A DNA stretch of 38,770 nt from an uncultured Oscillospiraceae bacterium (GCA_910584715.1 CAJUAN010000024.1:1-38770), one strand, 5' to 3'. Shown: positions 23,271 through 31,088, numbered from the stretch's first letter. Made by a program: numbers and translations. Notes: generated by a model not told the origin, from the sequence alone.

Positions 23271-23329
23271 TATACACTTTATTTTCGTGCATAATGTCAA
23301 TATACATAGACTAAATGTTGGTGTATAAT
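23271..23329 (+). promoter_or_regulatory. Module 3 promoter with inverted TATACAC sites
   Basis: TATAAT at 23324-23329 leads into TAAATCATC and GAAAGGAAAAT as in module 1. The -35 region is weak (TATACA-like). TATACAC (23271-23277) and GTGTATA (23321-23327) form an inverted pair; the second overlaps the -10 box. It may be the XRE operator. Confidence 0.6.
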
Positions 23330-23362
23330 TAAATCATCTTAAAAAAGAAAGGAAAATCAACC

Positions 23363-23608
23363 ATGAAAAATAATTTAGATGATATAAGAAACAAACTGGA
23401 AAACGAAGCCGAGACAGCAAAAGCTTTAACCGAAGTAATGATGCTTATTCACGCAGGCGCTTACAGCCTTGACCAATACGAAGTTATGTTTGAAAATGTT
23501 CAGCATTTTTTTGGCTTGATGGCAGAAGTTTCCGAAAATCACGCGCGCAGTCTTGATATTATGATAGACGATTTTACGGATTTAAACAACGACCTGAAAA
23601 TCAAGTAA
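23363..23608 (+). CDS. Unrecognised 81-residue helical protein (module partner)
   Basis: I do not recognise this protein. It is acidic, almost fully helical by pattern, and has no membrane segment. It starts MKNNLDDIRNKLE with GAAAGGAAAA upstream. A central stretch (MLIHAGAYSLDQYEVM) is followed by FENVQHFFGLMAEVSEN and an acidic end. A truncated copy of its promoter, ribosome binding site and first codons lies at 22487-22570, and the promoter alone at 22893-22931. Each lies opposite a different small DNA-binding gene. That pairing suggests the regulator represses it; whether it is a toxin, a partner subunit or something else is unknown. Confidence 0.75.
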   Translation: MKNNLDDIRNKLENEAETAKALTEVMMLIHAGAYSLDQYEVMFENVQHFFGLMAEVSENHARSLDIMIDDFTDLNNDLKIK

Positions 23609-23611
23609 AGC

Positions 23612-23769
23612 TTACGCATTCTCCGTGAACCGCTTCAGCTCGGCTATCCAATCGGGAGCATATCTGTCCGGCACAATAATATTGCCGTTGCGGTACTCCC
23701 GCATAAAACTCCTGTAAGACTGCTTTTTCCCGCGCCGTTCACGCCGCCTATTATGGTGTATTTTTTCAT
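23612..23769 (-). pseudogene. Zeta-toxin-like P-loop kinase relic
   Basis: ATG 23769 with AAAGAGG upstream opens MKKYTIIGGVNGAGKSSL, the N-terminus and Walker A of zeta-toxin-like ATPases (COG4185 type). After about 22 codons the frame shifts; a second frame continues EYRNGNIIVPDRYAPDWI and ends at 23612-23614, like a family C-terminus. About 130-150 residues between the two ends are missing. The first frame stops at 23644. It is an internally deleted remnant, downstream of the gene at 23821. Confidence 0.75.
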
Positions 23770-23820
23770 GGCGTTACCTCTTTCAAAAATGCATTTACGA
23801 CGTTCGCGGCAAACTGTGAA

Positions 23821-24813
23821 TTACAGTCCGTGAGGCGACTCAACCTTTTTGTCCGACTCCTGGATAGCAACAAGGGTCATTTCGTTTCCGCGCTTCGATA
23901 CTACGTATTCTACGTATTTTTCGGGACTTGGCTCTTCTTCCGAAGTAAGAGTCAGCCACGCGGGCGTAGGAGAAACGTACCCTACCGTAAGGGTGTACCG
24001 CTCGCCCACGCGGGTCATGTCCTCAATATAGGGCGAATAGGTGAAATGCTTGGGGTTAGACGGTATCCTGTAGGATTTTATCGACTCGTCGTAATAAAAC
24101 TGTACCTCCACGCCTATTATGGACTGGTGCTCGAAGCTCAGACCCGTACCGAAAAGCTTTGTACCGTGCTGTTCCACGTCCAGTTCCGGTACGATTATCA
24201 TGTCAAAATCCGCTTCGTACTTGGATTTATCCTCGTACAGGATAATATCCCAAAGCGCTGCCGTTATCAGCGTCTCGCTGCGGAGCTTTACCGTCTGGTT
24301 AAAAGGCGCAGGATCGCATATAACTATGGGGTACACGAACCGCGCGAACTCGTTTTTCTGCTGGGTATTGTCGGCGAAATCCTTTACCACGTCCACCGTA
24401 AACACCACTGTGGAGTAAAGTCCGACTATTGCAAGCAGGGATATAACAATACCGAACAGGAAATACAGCTTTCTGCGCAGTCCTTCTGGGTTTGACACCG
24501 GCGCGTCGGGGACTTCTATTTCCTCGGTGAATTCCGCCATATCCTCCTGGCTCTCGTCAAGAGCCTCGTCAAGCATACGCTTGATGTTTTCAATTGAGTC
24601 CTTGTCCTGCTTCTTTGCCGTCTTTTTTGCGGACTCCCTGTCCTTTTCGTCCGCAGGAACAAACTTCGGAGGCTTCTGCTCGTTCCGTTTATCCTGCTTA
24701 TCCTGAACAGCTTTTTTTCCGTTCTTTTTGCCGGATTTTCCGCTTTTTCCGTTTCCAGTTTTTTTGTTTACATAGCTGTCATAGTCAAAAAAGTCTTTTT
24801 TATCATTGCTCAT
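23821..24813 (-). CDS. Membrane-anchored protein with charged cytoplasmic N-terminus
   Basis: I do not recognise the family. Residues 1-75 are very basic and rich in Lys and Gly (probably disordered), residues 76-105 acidic. One TM segment lies at about 115-140 (LYFLFGIVISLLAIVGLYSTVVF). The last 190 residues would be outside and form a mixed domain with no catalytic motif I can identify. The start is ATG 24813 with AAAGGA nine bases upstream; the upstream 13 codons lie over the end of proA. It follows proA by 13 bases and is probably on the same message. Confidence 0.75.
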   Translation of the reverse strand: MSNDKKDFFDYDSYVNKKTGNGKSGKSGKKNGKKAVQDKQDKRNEQKPPKFVPADEKDRESAKKTAKKQDKDSIENIKRMLDEALDESQEDMAEFTEEIEVPDAPVSNPEGLRRKLYFLFGIVISLLAIVGLYSTVVFTVDVVKDFADNTQQKNEFARFVYPIVICDPAPFNQTVKLRSETLITAALWDIILYEDKSKYEADFDMIIVPELDVEQHGTKLFGTGLSFEHQSIIGVEVQFYYDESIKSYRIPSNPKHFTYSPYIEDMTRVGERYTLTVGYVSPTPAWLTLTSEEEPSPEKYVEYVVSKRGNEMTLVAIQESDKKVESPHGL

Positions 24814-24826
24814 TGCTGTTTTCCTT

Positions 24827-26074
24827 TCATCGTATCTGTCCGCTGCCGTCAATAAGATATTTCACCGAGGTCAGCTCCCGCAGTCCCATGGGACCTCTTG
24901 CATGAAGCTTCTGGGTGGAAATTCCTATCTCCGCTCCGAAGCCGAACATGCCGCCGTCCGTGAAGCGGGTGGAAGCGTTAACGTACACTGCCGCCGCGTC
25001 TATTTCATTCTTGAATTTTTCCGCGTTTGCAAGGCTGTTTGTAACAATGCATTCGCTGTGACCGGTAGAGTATTTTCCTATATGGGCGACAGCTTCGTCA
25101 ATATCCTTTACGATCTTTACGGAAATGATATAGTCTAAAAATTCTGTCGCATAGTCCTCCTCTGTCGCGGGAACAACGCAGTCTCCCAGTATTGCGGCGG
25201 TCTTAGCGCAGCCTCGTATTTCAACGTTATGCTTGTCAAGACGTTCTTTTACCATAGGCAGGAACTTTTCCGCAATATTTTCGTGTACAAGCAGGGATTC
25301 TATAGCATTGCACACCGAAGGACGCTGGGTCTTGCCGTTGTCAACGATATTGACCGCCATTTTTAGGTCGGCAGTTTCGTCCGCAAAAACATGGCAGTTT
25401 CCAACGCCGGTTTCAATAACGGGTACGGAGGCGTTCTCTTTGACCGCGCGGATAAGTCCTGCGCCGCCCCTCGGGATAAGCACGTCAAGATACCCCGTGC
25501 ATTTCATTAACTGAGTTGTCACTTCGCGGGTAGTGTCGTCCACAAATTGTATGAGGTCTTTCGGAAATCCCGCCGAAGCTATTGCGTTTCTCATTATATC
25601 GCAAAGGCATTTGTTTGAGTTATAGGCTTCCTTGCCGCCGCGAAGAATTACCGCGTTTCCGGCTTTAAGGCACAGCACGGCAGCGTCCGCCGTAACGTTG
25701 GGGCGGGACTCGTATATAATGCCGATGACACCCATTGGCACTCTTACTTTTGTTATCCTCATTCCGTTTGGACGAACCGAACCGCTTTCCGTAAGACCTA
25801 CAGGGTCGTCAAGCTTTATGACGTCCTCAACGCCTGCGGCGATGCCCGATATCCTTTCTGGGGTAAGCCTGAGCCTATCCTGCATTGCCGCAGACATACC
25901 GTTCTTTTCGGCTGCTTCAAGGTCGGCTTTGTTAGCGGAGAGAATTTTTTCGGTATTTTCCGTAAGAGCTGATTTTATTGCTGCAAGAGCCTTGTTTTTT
26001 TGTTCGGTCGAAGCGCAGCGCAGGGCTTTTTCGCAGGCTTTTGCGTTGGCTCCCAGTGTTTCGGCGTAATTCAT
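24827..26074 (-). CDS. proA: Gamma-glutamyl phosphate reductase
   Basis: It reduces gamma-glutamyl phosphate with NADPH to glutamate semialdehyde in proline synthesis. It has the aldehyde-dehydrogenase fold with the nucleotide segment IIYESRPNVTADAA, the GGKEAYNSN block and the catalytic cysteine in TQRPSVCNAIE. The C-terminal GLRELTSVKYLI is typical. The start is set at ATG 26074 (MNYAETLG), giving 415 residues, the normal length; the earlier in-frame start at 26140 lies inside the promoter region. No proB (glutamate 5-kinase) is next to it, so the usual proBA operon is split here. It has its own promoter at 26149-26176. Confidence 0.94.
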   Translation of the reverse strand: MNYAETLGANAKACEKALRCASTEQKNKALAAIKSALTENTEKILSANKADLEAAEKNGMSAAMQDRLRLTPERISGIAAGVEDVIKLDDPVGLTESGSVRPNGMRITKVRVPMGVIGIIYESRPNVTADAAVLCLKAGNAVILRGGKEAYNSNKCLCDIMRNAIASAGFPKDLIQFVDDTTREVTTQLMKCTGYLDVLIPRGGAGLIRAVKENASVPVIETGVGNCHVFADETADLKMAVNIVDNGKTQRPSVCNAIESLLVHENIAEKFLPMVKERLDKHNVEIRGCAKTAAILGDCVVPATEEDYATEFLDYIISVKIVKDIDEAVAHIGKYSTGHSECIVTNSLANAEKFKNEIDAAAVYVNASTRFTDGGMFGFGAEIGISTQKLHARGPMGLRELTSVKYLIDGSGQIR

Positions 26075-26148
26075 AAATAACAGATTCCTTTCCGTGACCT
26101 GCGGCTGAAGCTTGCAGGCGCAGTCTTCGAATAACATCATATAAAATA

Positions 26149-26176
26149 ATTATACCACAAAGACGGTAATTGTCAA
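26149..26176 (-). promoter_or_regulatory. Promoter of proA
   Basis: On the minus strand TTGACA (26176-26171) and TATAAT (26154-26149) are 16 bases apart, about 75 bases before the chosen start. Confidence 0.75.
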
Positions 26177-26672
26177 GACTTGGTGGTGAATAGGAGGCGC
26201 AGAAATCAATCACGATTAGATGAATTTATGTTTAACTCACTAATGTATTTGATTTGTCACAGATTAGCTGGTCAAGCTGAGTACAGCTTGCGGGGAACTA
26301 TGGGGTGAGCGTCTTTGTCGCAGCTCAATTCCCGAAATGGAGACCCGCAGGGTGTGAAACTCCTTATGTTCAAAAGCGGAGAAAGGGGTGATGAATGGCG
26401 AGAGCCATTCAGATGGGGAGCCTTTACCCATGCCGCCGTCTACAGTGATGACAATATATTTTGTTCCCGAGACGATAATTCAGCTTAGAAATAAAGTTTG
26501 CACGAAAAACTGGTTTATTTTTATAATAGCCATACTTACCGTATTTTTTAAAGCCAAGGTTTTCCATCAATTATAGCTTGGCGGTAGTTTGTGTTACAGT
26601 ATTCATAGTGGGTTTGTTGATCTTTTGCTGCTGTAATACTACATTTCCAGCGGAAAAATTTTTCAAAAATGC
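26177..26672. other. Non-coding stretch with relics of repeated sequences
   Basis: At about 26203-26255 a 50-base piece matches 28340-28392 at roughly 70% (shared GAAATCAAT, TTAGAT and ATTTATGTT). At 26427-26482 lies a relative of the hairpin repeat at 7837-8069, with CGTCT/AGACG paired (26437-26474). An open rightward frame at 26388-26576 runs through this repeat and I do not call it a gene. The region looks like decayed insertions. Confidence 0.45.
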
Positions 26673-26701
26673 TTGACAATACCTGAAAGACGTGATATAA
26701 T
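26673..26701 (+). promoter_or_regulatory. Promoter of tRNA-Arg
   Basis: TTGACA (26673-26678) and TATAAT (26696-26701) are 17 bases apart, both consensus. Confidence 0.88.
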
Positions 26702-26735
26702 AATATGCGTTGATTAAATTGTTTGATTTATCAGC

Positions 26736-26812
26736 GCGTTGCTAGCTCAGCTGGATAGAGTGACTGGCTACGAACCAGTAGGTCAGGGGTTCGAGTCCCT
26801 TGCAGCGCACCA
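26736..26812 (+). tRNA. tRNA-Arg (anticodon ACG)
   Basis: The acceptor arm is GCGTTGC paired with GCAGCGC, the anticodon arm ACTGG-CTACGAA-CCAGT with ACG, and the T-arm AGGGG-TTCGAGT-CCCTT. The CCA end is encoded (26810-26812). The ACG anticodon would be edited to ICG by TadA to read CGU, CGC and CGA codons. Confidence 0.95.
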
Positions 26813-26838
26813 GCGGGGAAATTTCCCGTGGTCAGGAT

Positions 26839-26871
26839 CGTCTCCGCAGTTAAATGCGGAGACGGTTTTTT
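26839..26871 (+). terminator. Intrinsic terminator after tRNA-Arg
   Basis: CGTCTCCGCA pairs with TGCGGAGACG around GTTAAA, followed by GTTTTTT. A palindrome GGGAAATTTCCC stands just upstream. Confidence 0.9.
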
Positions 26872-26919
26872 CGTATTTCTGCACTAATATGTATTTTAAA
26901 AAGAAAAGAGGTTGATTTT

Positions 26920-27144
26920 ATGGATATCAAAGCAAAAATCGAAGAGCTCGTAAATAAGATCAAAAGCGACAAGAGCTTTGCCGACGAGTTCAAGACCGAT
27001 CCCGTAAAAGCTGTTGAAAATGTCATCGGCGTTGACTTGCCCGACGACCAGATCAACAAGGTGATTGACGGTATCAAGGCAAAAATTTCCGTTGACGGCG
27101 TTAAGGACAAGGTCGGCGGTTTGCTTGGAAAATTCGGCAAATAA
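26920..27144 (+). CDS. Small helical protein resembling NHLP/Nif11-type leader peptides
   Basis: The 74-residue protein starts at ATG 26920 with AAGAGG eight bases upstream. The segment FKTDPVKAVENVIGVDLPDDQI resembles in part the DP-x-x-A-L-E-x-x-G-x-x-L-P pattern of nitrile-hydratase-like and Nif11 leader peptides of RiPP precursors. The tail is Gly- and Lys-rich (DKVGGLLGKFGK) with a GG pair that could be a cleavage site. No modification enzyme or export gene is nearby, and the tail has no Cys, Ser or Thr for the common modifications except one Ser before it. It may instead be an ordinary small cytoplasmic protein. It has its own terminator. Confidence 0.75.
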   Translation: MDIKAKIEELVNKIKSDKSFADEFKTDPVKAVENVIGVDLPDDQINKVIDGIKAKISVDGVKDKVGGLLGKFGK

Positions 27145-27159
27145 GGGGTACAAAACAAA

Positions 27160-27197
27160 AGCGCGGTATTCCAGTGTTGGGATACCGCGCTGTTTTT
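27160..27197. terminator. Bidirectional terminator between the small gene and galE
   Basis: AGCGCGGTAT pairs with ATACCGCGCT, with a CC/GG extension, followed by GTTTTT on the plus strand and TTTTGTTTTG on the minus strand. Confidence 0.88.
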
Positions 27198-27202
27198 ACG
27201 TT

Positions 27203-28216
27203 TTATTTTATTCCGTCGGGATTTTTTTCTGTGAAGTTCCAGCCGTCGCGGCACATCTGAGCAATATCCGCCTTAGCTTCCCAGCCGAATAAAGCCTTTG
27301 CCTTGTCGGTATTGGCATAGCAGGTGGCAATGTCTCCCGCGCGGCGGGGTGCGATCTTGTAGTTGACCTTTCTGCCCGAAGCCTCCTCAAATGCCTTGAC
27401 TACCTCCAATACGCTTGTGCCTTTGCCCGTACCCAGGTTTACCGCTTCGGTACCCTTGTGCTTCAGAGCATAGTCAACAGCGCAGAGGTGTCCCTTTGCA
27501 AGATCAACAACATGGATATAGTCGCGGACTCCCGTTCCGTCTGGGGTATCATAATCGTTTCCGTATACGCTGAGGCAGGGAAGCTTTCCTGAAGCAACCT
27601 GTGCAACATAAGGCAGGAGGTTATTTGGTATACCATTGGGATCTTCGCCTAAAAGACCGCTCTCGTGAGCTCCTATGGGGTTAAAGTATCTAAGCAGAAC
27701 AACGCTCCAGTCGGCGTCGGCTTTTGCGGTATCTGTAAGTATCTGCTCGATCATGACCTTTGTCCAGCCATAAGGGTTTGTGGCTGAGGTGGAATAGGTC
27801 TCAATATAGGGTACAGGGTTGTTCATGCCGTAAACCGTTGCGCTGGAGGAAAATACAATGTTCTTGCAGCCGCCGTCGCGCATTGCTTTAATAAGCTCGA
27901 TAGTTCCCGAAATGTTGTTGTAATAGTACTCAACAGGCTTTTCGCAGGATTCTCCCACAGCTTTGAGTCCCGCAAAATGGATAACGGCGTCGATAGTGTT
28001 CTCTTTGAAAATTTTCAGAGTACCCTCATAATCGAGAATGTCTGTTTCGTAAAATTTGAAATTTTTTCCGGTAATGGTTTTGATACGGTTAAGCGCTTCG
28101 GGCTTGGAATTAGAAAAATTGTCCATAACAACAATGTCGTGACCTGCATTAAGAAGCTCTACGCAGGTGTGGCTTCCGATAAATCCCGCTCCGCCGGTGA
28201 CAAGAATTGTACTCAT
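27203..28216 (-). CDS. galE: UDP-glucose 4-epimerase
   Basis: It interconverts UDP-glucose and UDP-galactose with bound NAD. The Rossmann motif is GGAGFIGSH (8-16). The catalytic pair is Y149 and K153 in PYGWTK, with the Ser/Thr of FSSSATVYG (124-127). At 337 residues it has the usual length and the C-terminal RRAGDIATCYANTDKA block. The start codon follows AAAGGAC. It stands alone, without galT or galK. It supplies UDP-galactose for cell-surface polymers or serves galactose breakdown. Confidence 0.95.
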   Translation of the reverse strand: MSTILVTGGAGFIGSHTCVELLNAGHDIVVMDNFSNSKPEALNRIKTITGKNFKFYETDILDYEGTLKIFKENTIDAVIHFAGLKAVGESCEKPVEYYYNNISGTIELIKAMRDGGCKNIVFSSSATVYGMNNPVPYIETYSTSATNPYGWTKVMIEQILTDTAKADADWSVVLLRYFNPIGAHESGLLGEDPNGIPNNLLPYVAQVASGKLPCLSVYGNDYDTPDGTGVRDYIHVVDLAKGHLCAVDYALKHKGTEAVNLGTGKGTSVLEVVKAFEEASGRKVNYKIAPRRAGDIATCYANTDKAKALFGWEAKADIAQMCRDGWNFTEKNPDGIK

Positions 28217-28252
28217 GAAAGATCAGTCCTTTCTTAAAGTTTATCTGTAATA

Positions 28253-28281
28253 ATTTTACCCCATTTTCAATAATTTTTCAA
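28253..28281 (-). promoter_or_regulatory. Promoter of galE
   Basis: On the minus strand TTGAAA (28281-28276) and TAAAAT (28258-28253) are 17 bases apart. Confidence 0.65.
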
Positions 28282-28429
28282 TACCCCGGGGAAAATTTTT
28301 TCTTATCCGTCAACAAATTTTTCCGCGGAAATCAATTCCTGTTAGATAGATTTATGTTAAGCGCATTAGTGTTATTACCCCGCCGGTAAGGCAATATTAT
28401 AAGCATAGTCGGCAGGGGGATGCGCCCCT
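28282..28429. other. Region upstream of the 58-codon ORF
   Basis: It holds the second copy of the 50-base relic (28340-28392) also seen at 26203-26255. AGGGG (28414-28418) and CCCCT (28425-28429) form a hairpin right in front of the ATG at 28430 and would cover its ribosome binding site. No promoter is clear. Confidence 0.4.
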
Positions 28430-28606
28430 ATGAAACCTCAAAAGCGCTTTAGTTATAATATTGATAACATGGAAATGCTTATCAATGAAGTAAGAAAAAG
28501 CCTGAAATTAACTCCTGCAAAGGTCAGAGCCGAAACACAATATGGTCAGCCTTATGAAGTACGTATGAAAGTAAAGCGTAAACGGGAAAACTGGGTGGAC
28601 AATTGA
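28430..28606 (+). CDS. Small basic ORF of unknown function (58 codons)
   Basis: The frame reads MKPQKRFSYNIDNMEMLINE and then basic sequence ending KRKRENWVDN. It is too short for common ORF cut-offs and was read by hand. AGGGGG lies about ten bases upstream but inside a hairpin. It ends with TGA TAA in tandem; the same frame then stays open for another 62 codons with no start. It could be a real small protein or the front of a decayed gene. I do not recognise it. Confidence 0.45.
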   Translation: MKPQKRFSYNIDNMEMLINEVRKSLKLTPAKVRAETQYGQPYEVRMKVKRKRENWVDN

Positions 28607-28708
28607 TAAGGATTTCGATGTTTCGCGTTTAACGTCAATTTAAAATACAAAGATAAACATAAATTTATAGTACCAACCGATTTAAGCAAACAAAATCTCT
28701 GCGTGTTT

Positions 28709-28759
28709 GACAAAATCCGAGTTTTGTCTATTGAAACGCGCCGAAAACTATGTTATGCT
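28709..28759 (+). promoter_or_regulatory. Promoter with adjacent inverted repeat
   Basis: TTGAAA (28731-28736) and TATGCT (28754-28759) are 17 bases apart, 49 bases before the CmpB-like gene. GACAAAA (28709-28715) and TTTTGTC (28722-28728) form an inverted repeat ending two bases before the -35 box, a plausible regulator site. Confidence 0.6.
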
Positions 28760-28807
28760 TTTAATAAGGGGAAAATATGCAAAAAGGGGGCTTAAAGGAG
28801 TGATAAA

Positions 28808-29449
28808 ATGAGTATTTTTCAGGATATGAATTATGGATCGGGTTCTGTGCTCATAATGACGGCGTTTATTTCCTTTCTCGGTTTTCTGCTGGAAAATATC
28901 TGGCTTACTGCAAGAAAAGGCTATATGGACAACAGAAATATGCACGCACCATTCTTGCTGGGTTATGGCGTTGCGGTAATGGGATTCTACTTTGTTCTTG
29001 GAACTCCAAGCAACCTGAGAATTTTTGGCGTACCCTCGGAAAGCGGTCCCGTATCAAAATTTGCGGCATATTGTATTCTCACATTCGTTTTGGTCTCTGT
29101 GGGCGAGATAATTCTCGGGAAGATTGTTGAAAAGGTATGTCATATAGTTTTATGGGATTACACAAAAATCCCCATGCATATCACAAGGTATACCTCTGTG
29201 CCTACGAGTATCGGTTTTACAGTAGTTATTGTTACGTTCATGGACTGCTTCTTTGAGCGTATCATGAATGCGCTTTCACAGACGGAACCCGTCCGTACGT
29301 TTATTTTCGGCGTTATTCTTATGACGGTAATGGTTCTGGATTTTCTGTACAGCGCGGTAAAAATGACCCGTAATCACAAAATGGTAATTACATGGGAAAT
29401 AGATTTCCGTGAAAAAAGCTTTCACAGATACAGACACAACGGGGAATAA
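28808..29449 (+). CDS. CmpB-like putative ABC-transporter type IV membrane protein
   Basis: The 213-residue protein has about five TM segments (near 15-33, 50-65, 85-105, 130-150, 165-182). It carries the family pattern F-L-G-F-L-L-E-N near 23-30, N-R near 42-43, a YG in LLGYGVAVMG, E-I-I-L-G-K-I-V-E-K and LWDYTKIP. These are the marks of the PF06541-type family, whose role is not established despite its name. The start has AAAGGAG about seven bases upstream. It is a single-gene unit with its own promoter and terminator. Confidence 0.75.
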   Translation: MSIFQDMNYGSGSVLIMTAFISFLGFLLENIWLTARKGYMDNRNMHAPFLLGYGVAVMGFYFVLGTPSNLRIFGVPSESGPVSKFAAYCILTFVLVSVGEIILGKIVEKVCHIVLWDYTKIPMHITRYTSVPTSIGFTVVIVTFMDCFFERIMNALSQTEPVRTFIFGVILMTVMVLDFLYSAVKMTRNHKMVITWEIDFREKSFHRYRHNGE

Positions 29450-29485
29450 CGTTACATAGAGTTTCAAAAATACTATATATTATCC

Positions 29486-29516
29486 GGCGTTTGCGTTTTT
29501 TGCAAACGCCCTTTTT
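29486..29516 (+). terminator. Intrinsic terminator
   Basis: GGCGTTTGC pairs with GCAAACGCC around a T-rich loop, followed by CTTTTTG. Confidence 0.9.
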
Positions 29517-29633
29517 GTATTTAAAATAATGAATAACCTGCACATTTTTTGAAAATACTATATCAAAACAAAACACAAGGCGGCTCGCGGATATTATGCG
29601 GTACTGCCTGATATTCTGAAAGGATTGATAAAT

Positions 29634-31010
29634 ATGAAAAAGCAGCTTGGGTTCATTCTTTCGGCGGCAATTGCCGCGCCGTTTATTTTTGCCGCCTGCG
29701 GAGGAGACGATTCCGCGGGAGGAACCGGCGGAAATGAAAACGGAAACGGGAAATCAGCCGCGGTGCGTTTCCTTAACTTCAAACCGGAAATAGCTACCGC
29801 ATACGAGGAAATAGCCGCAAAATACAAAGAGGAAACAGGCAAGACAGTCATTGTGGAAACTGCCGCAAACAACACCTATGAGCAGACCCTGAGCGCTAAA
29901 ATGGCTACCAGTGAGGCTCCCACTATCTTTCAGGTAAACGGCCCCCGGGGGTACGCCAACTGGAAAGACTACTGCGCCGACCTGTCCGGCACGGAGCTTT
30001 ACGCCCACCTCACCGATAAGAGCATGGCTCTCACCGTTGACGGAAAAGCCTACGGTATCCCATATGCCGTTGAGGGGTACGGGATCATCTATAACGATGA
30101 AATTATGGAAAAGTATTTTGATATGCCCGACAAAGCCGTTTCCTTTGACGACACGGACGATATAAAAAACTTTGCCGACCTTAAAGCGGTAGTCGAAGAT
30201 ATGCAGTCCAAAAGAGACGCTTTGGGAATTAAGGGCGTATTTGCAAGCACTTCTCTGAAGCCCGGCGACGACTGGCGCTGGCAGACTCACCTTGCAAACG
30301 TGCCCATTTACTATGAGTTCAAAAACAACAGCGTCGATCTTACCGGAGACGGTACAAAGGAAATTTCTTTTCAGTACGGTCAGAATTTCAGGAATATTTT
30401 CGACCTATATATCAATAATTCCACCGTTGACAGAAAGGTACTCGGCTCGAAGATAACCGACGAATCAATGGCGGAATTCGCTCTCGGCGAGTGCGCAATG
30501 GTACAGAACGGAAACTGGGCGTGGAGCCAGATAAACGGCATAAGCGGAAACGTTGTTACCGCCGACAATATCAAGTATCTTCCCATCTACACCGGAATGG
30601 ACGGCGAGGAAAACCAGGGGCTTTGCATCGGTACGGAAAACTTTTTCTGCATCAATTCCCAGGCAGACGAAGCCTTGCAAAAGGACGCCGCCGATTTCCT
30701 TTATTGGCTCAATTCCAGTGAAAGCGGCAAGGGCTACGTTACAGGAAGCCTTGGCTTTATCGCTCCATTTGACACCTTTAACGACTCCGAAAGACCCGAA
30801 GACCCGCTTACCCATGAAGTCCTTGACTGGATGGACGAGGACGGCATACAAAATATACCCTGGAATTTCACGTTATTCCCAAGCCAGAACTTCAAGGACG
30901 ATTTCGGCGCGGCTCTGCTCCAGTATGCTCAGGGAAGCCTTGAGTGGCAGGACGTGGAGGACGCTGTAAGATCAAGCTGGAAAACCGAAAGCGCAAATCT
31001 GGAACAGTAA
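29634..31010 (+). CDS. Sugar ABC transporter substrate-binding lipoprotein
   Basis: The 458-residue protein has a lipoprotein signal peptide ending FAACGG, with Cys 21 or so as the anchor. The mature part is a family-1 (MsmE/MalE-like) solute-binding protein: an early PTIFQVNGPRGYANW segment, the YGIPYAVEGYGIIYN hinge and AECAMVQNGNWAW-like (GECAMVQNGNWAW) sugar-site stretch. It would bind a sugar or oligosaccharide outside the cell and pass it to the two permeases that follow. The start ATG 29634 has AAAGGA nine bases upstream. No sugar hydrolase is nearby to name the substrate. Confidence 0.92.
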   Translation: MKKQLGFILSAAIAAPFIFAACGGDDSAGGTGGNENGNGKSAAVRFLNFKPEIATAYEEIAAKYKEETGKTVIVETAANNTYEQTLSAKMATSEAPTIFQVNGPRGYANWKDYCADLSGTELYAHLTDKSMALTVDGKAYGIPYAVEGYGIIYNDEIMEKYFDMPDKAVSFDDTDDIKNFADLKAVVEDMQSKRDALGIKGVFASTSLKPGDDWRWQTHLANVPIYYEFKNNSVDLTGDGTKEISFQYGQNFRNIFDLYINNSTVDRKVLGSKITDESMAEFALGECAMVQNGNWAWSQINGISGNVVTADNIKYLPIYTGMDGEENQGLCIGTENFFCINSQADEALQKDAADFLYWLNSSESGKGYVTGSLGFIAPFDTFNDSERPEDPLTHEVLDWMDEDGIQNIPWNFTLFPSQNFKDDFGAALLQYAQGSLEWQDVEDAVRSSWKTESANLEQ

Positions 31011-31088
31011 TATGCGGTTTGCAAATATAACGGAAATACGGAAACGCGAAAGGAAAATGATTTCCGCCGTCGGAAAGGACTGATAACA

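Noticed and set aside
26388..26576. Rightward 62-codon gene
   Set aside because: The frame runs through a member of the hairpin repeat family, and other copies do not keep the frame.
28610..28796. PemK/MazF-like toxin fragment
   Set aside because: A stretch reading KHKFIVPTDLSKQN slightly recalls such toxins, but there is no start codon, and the next gene's promoter lies inside the frame.
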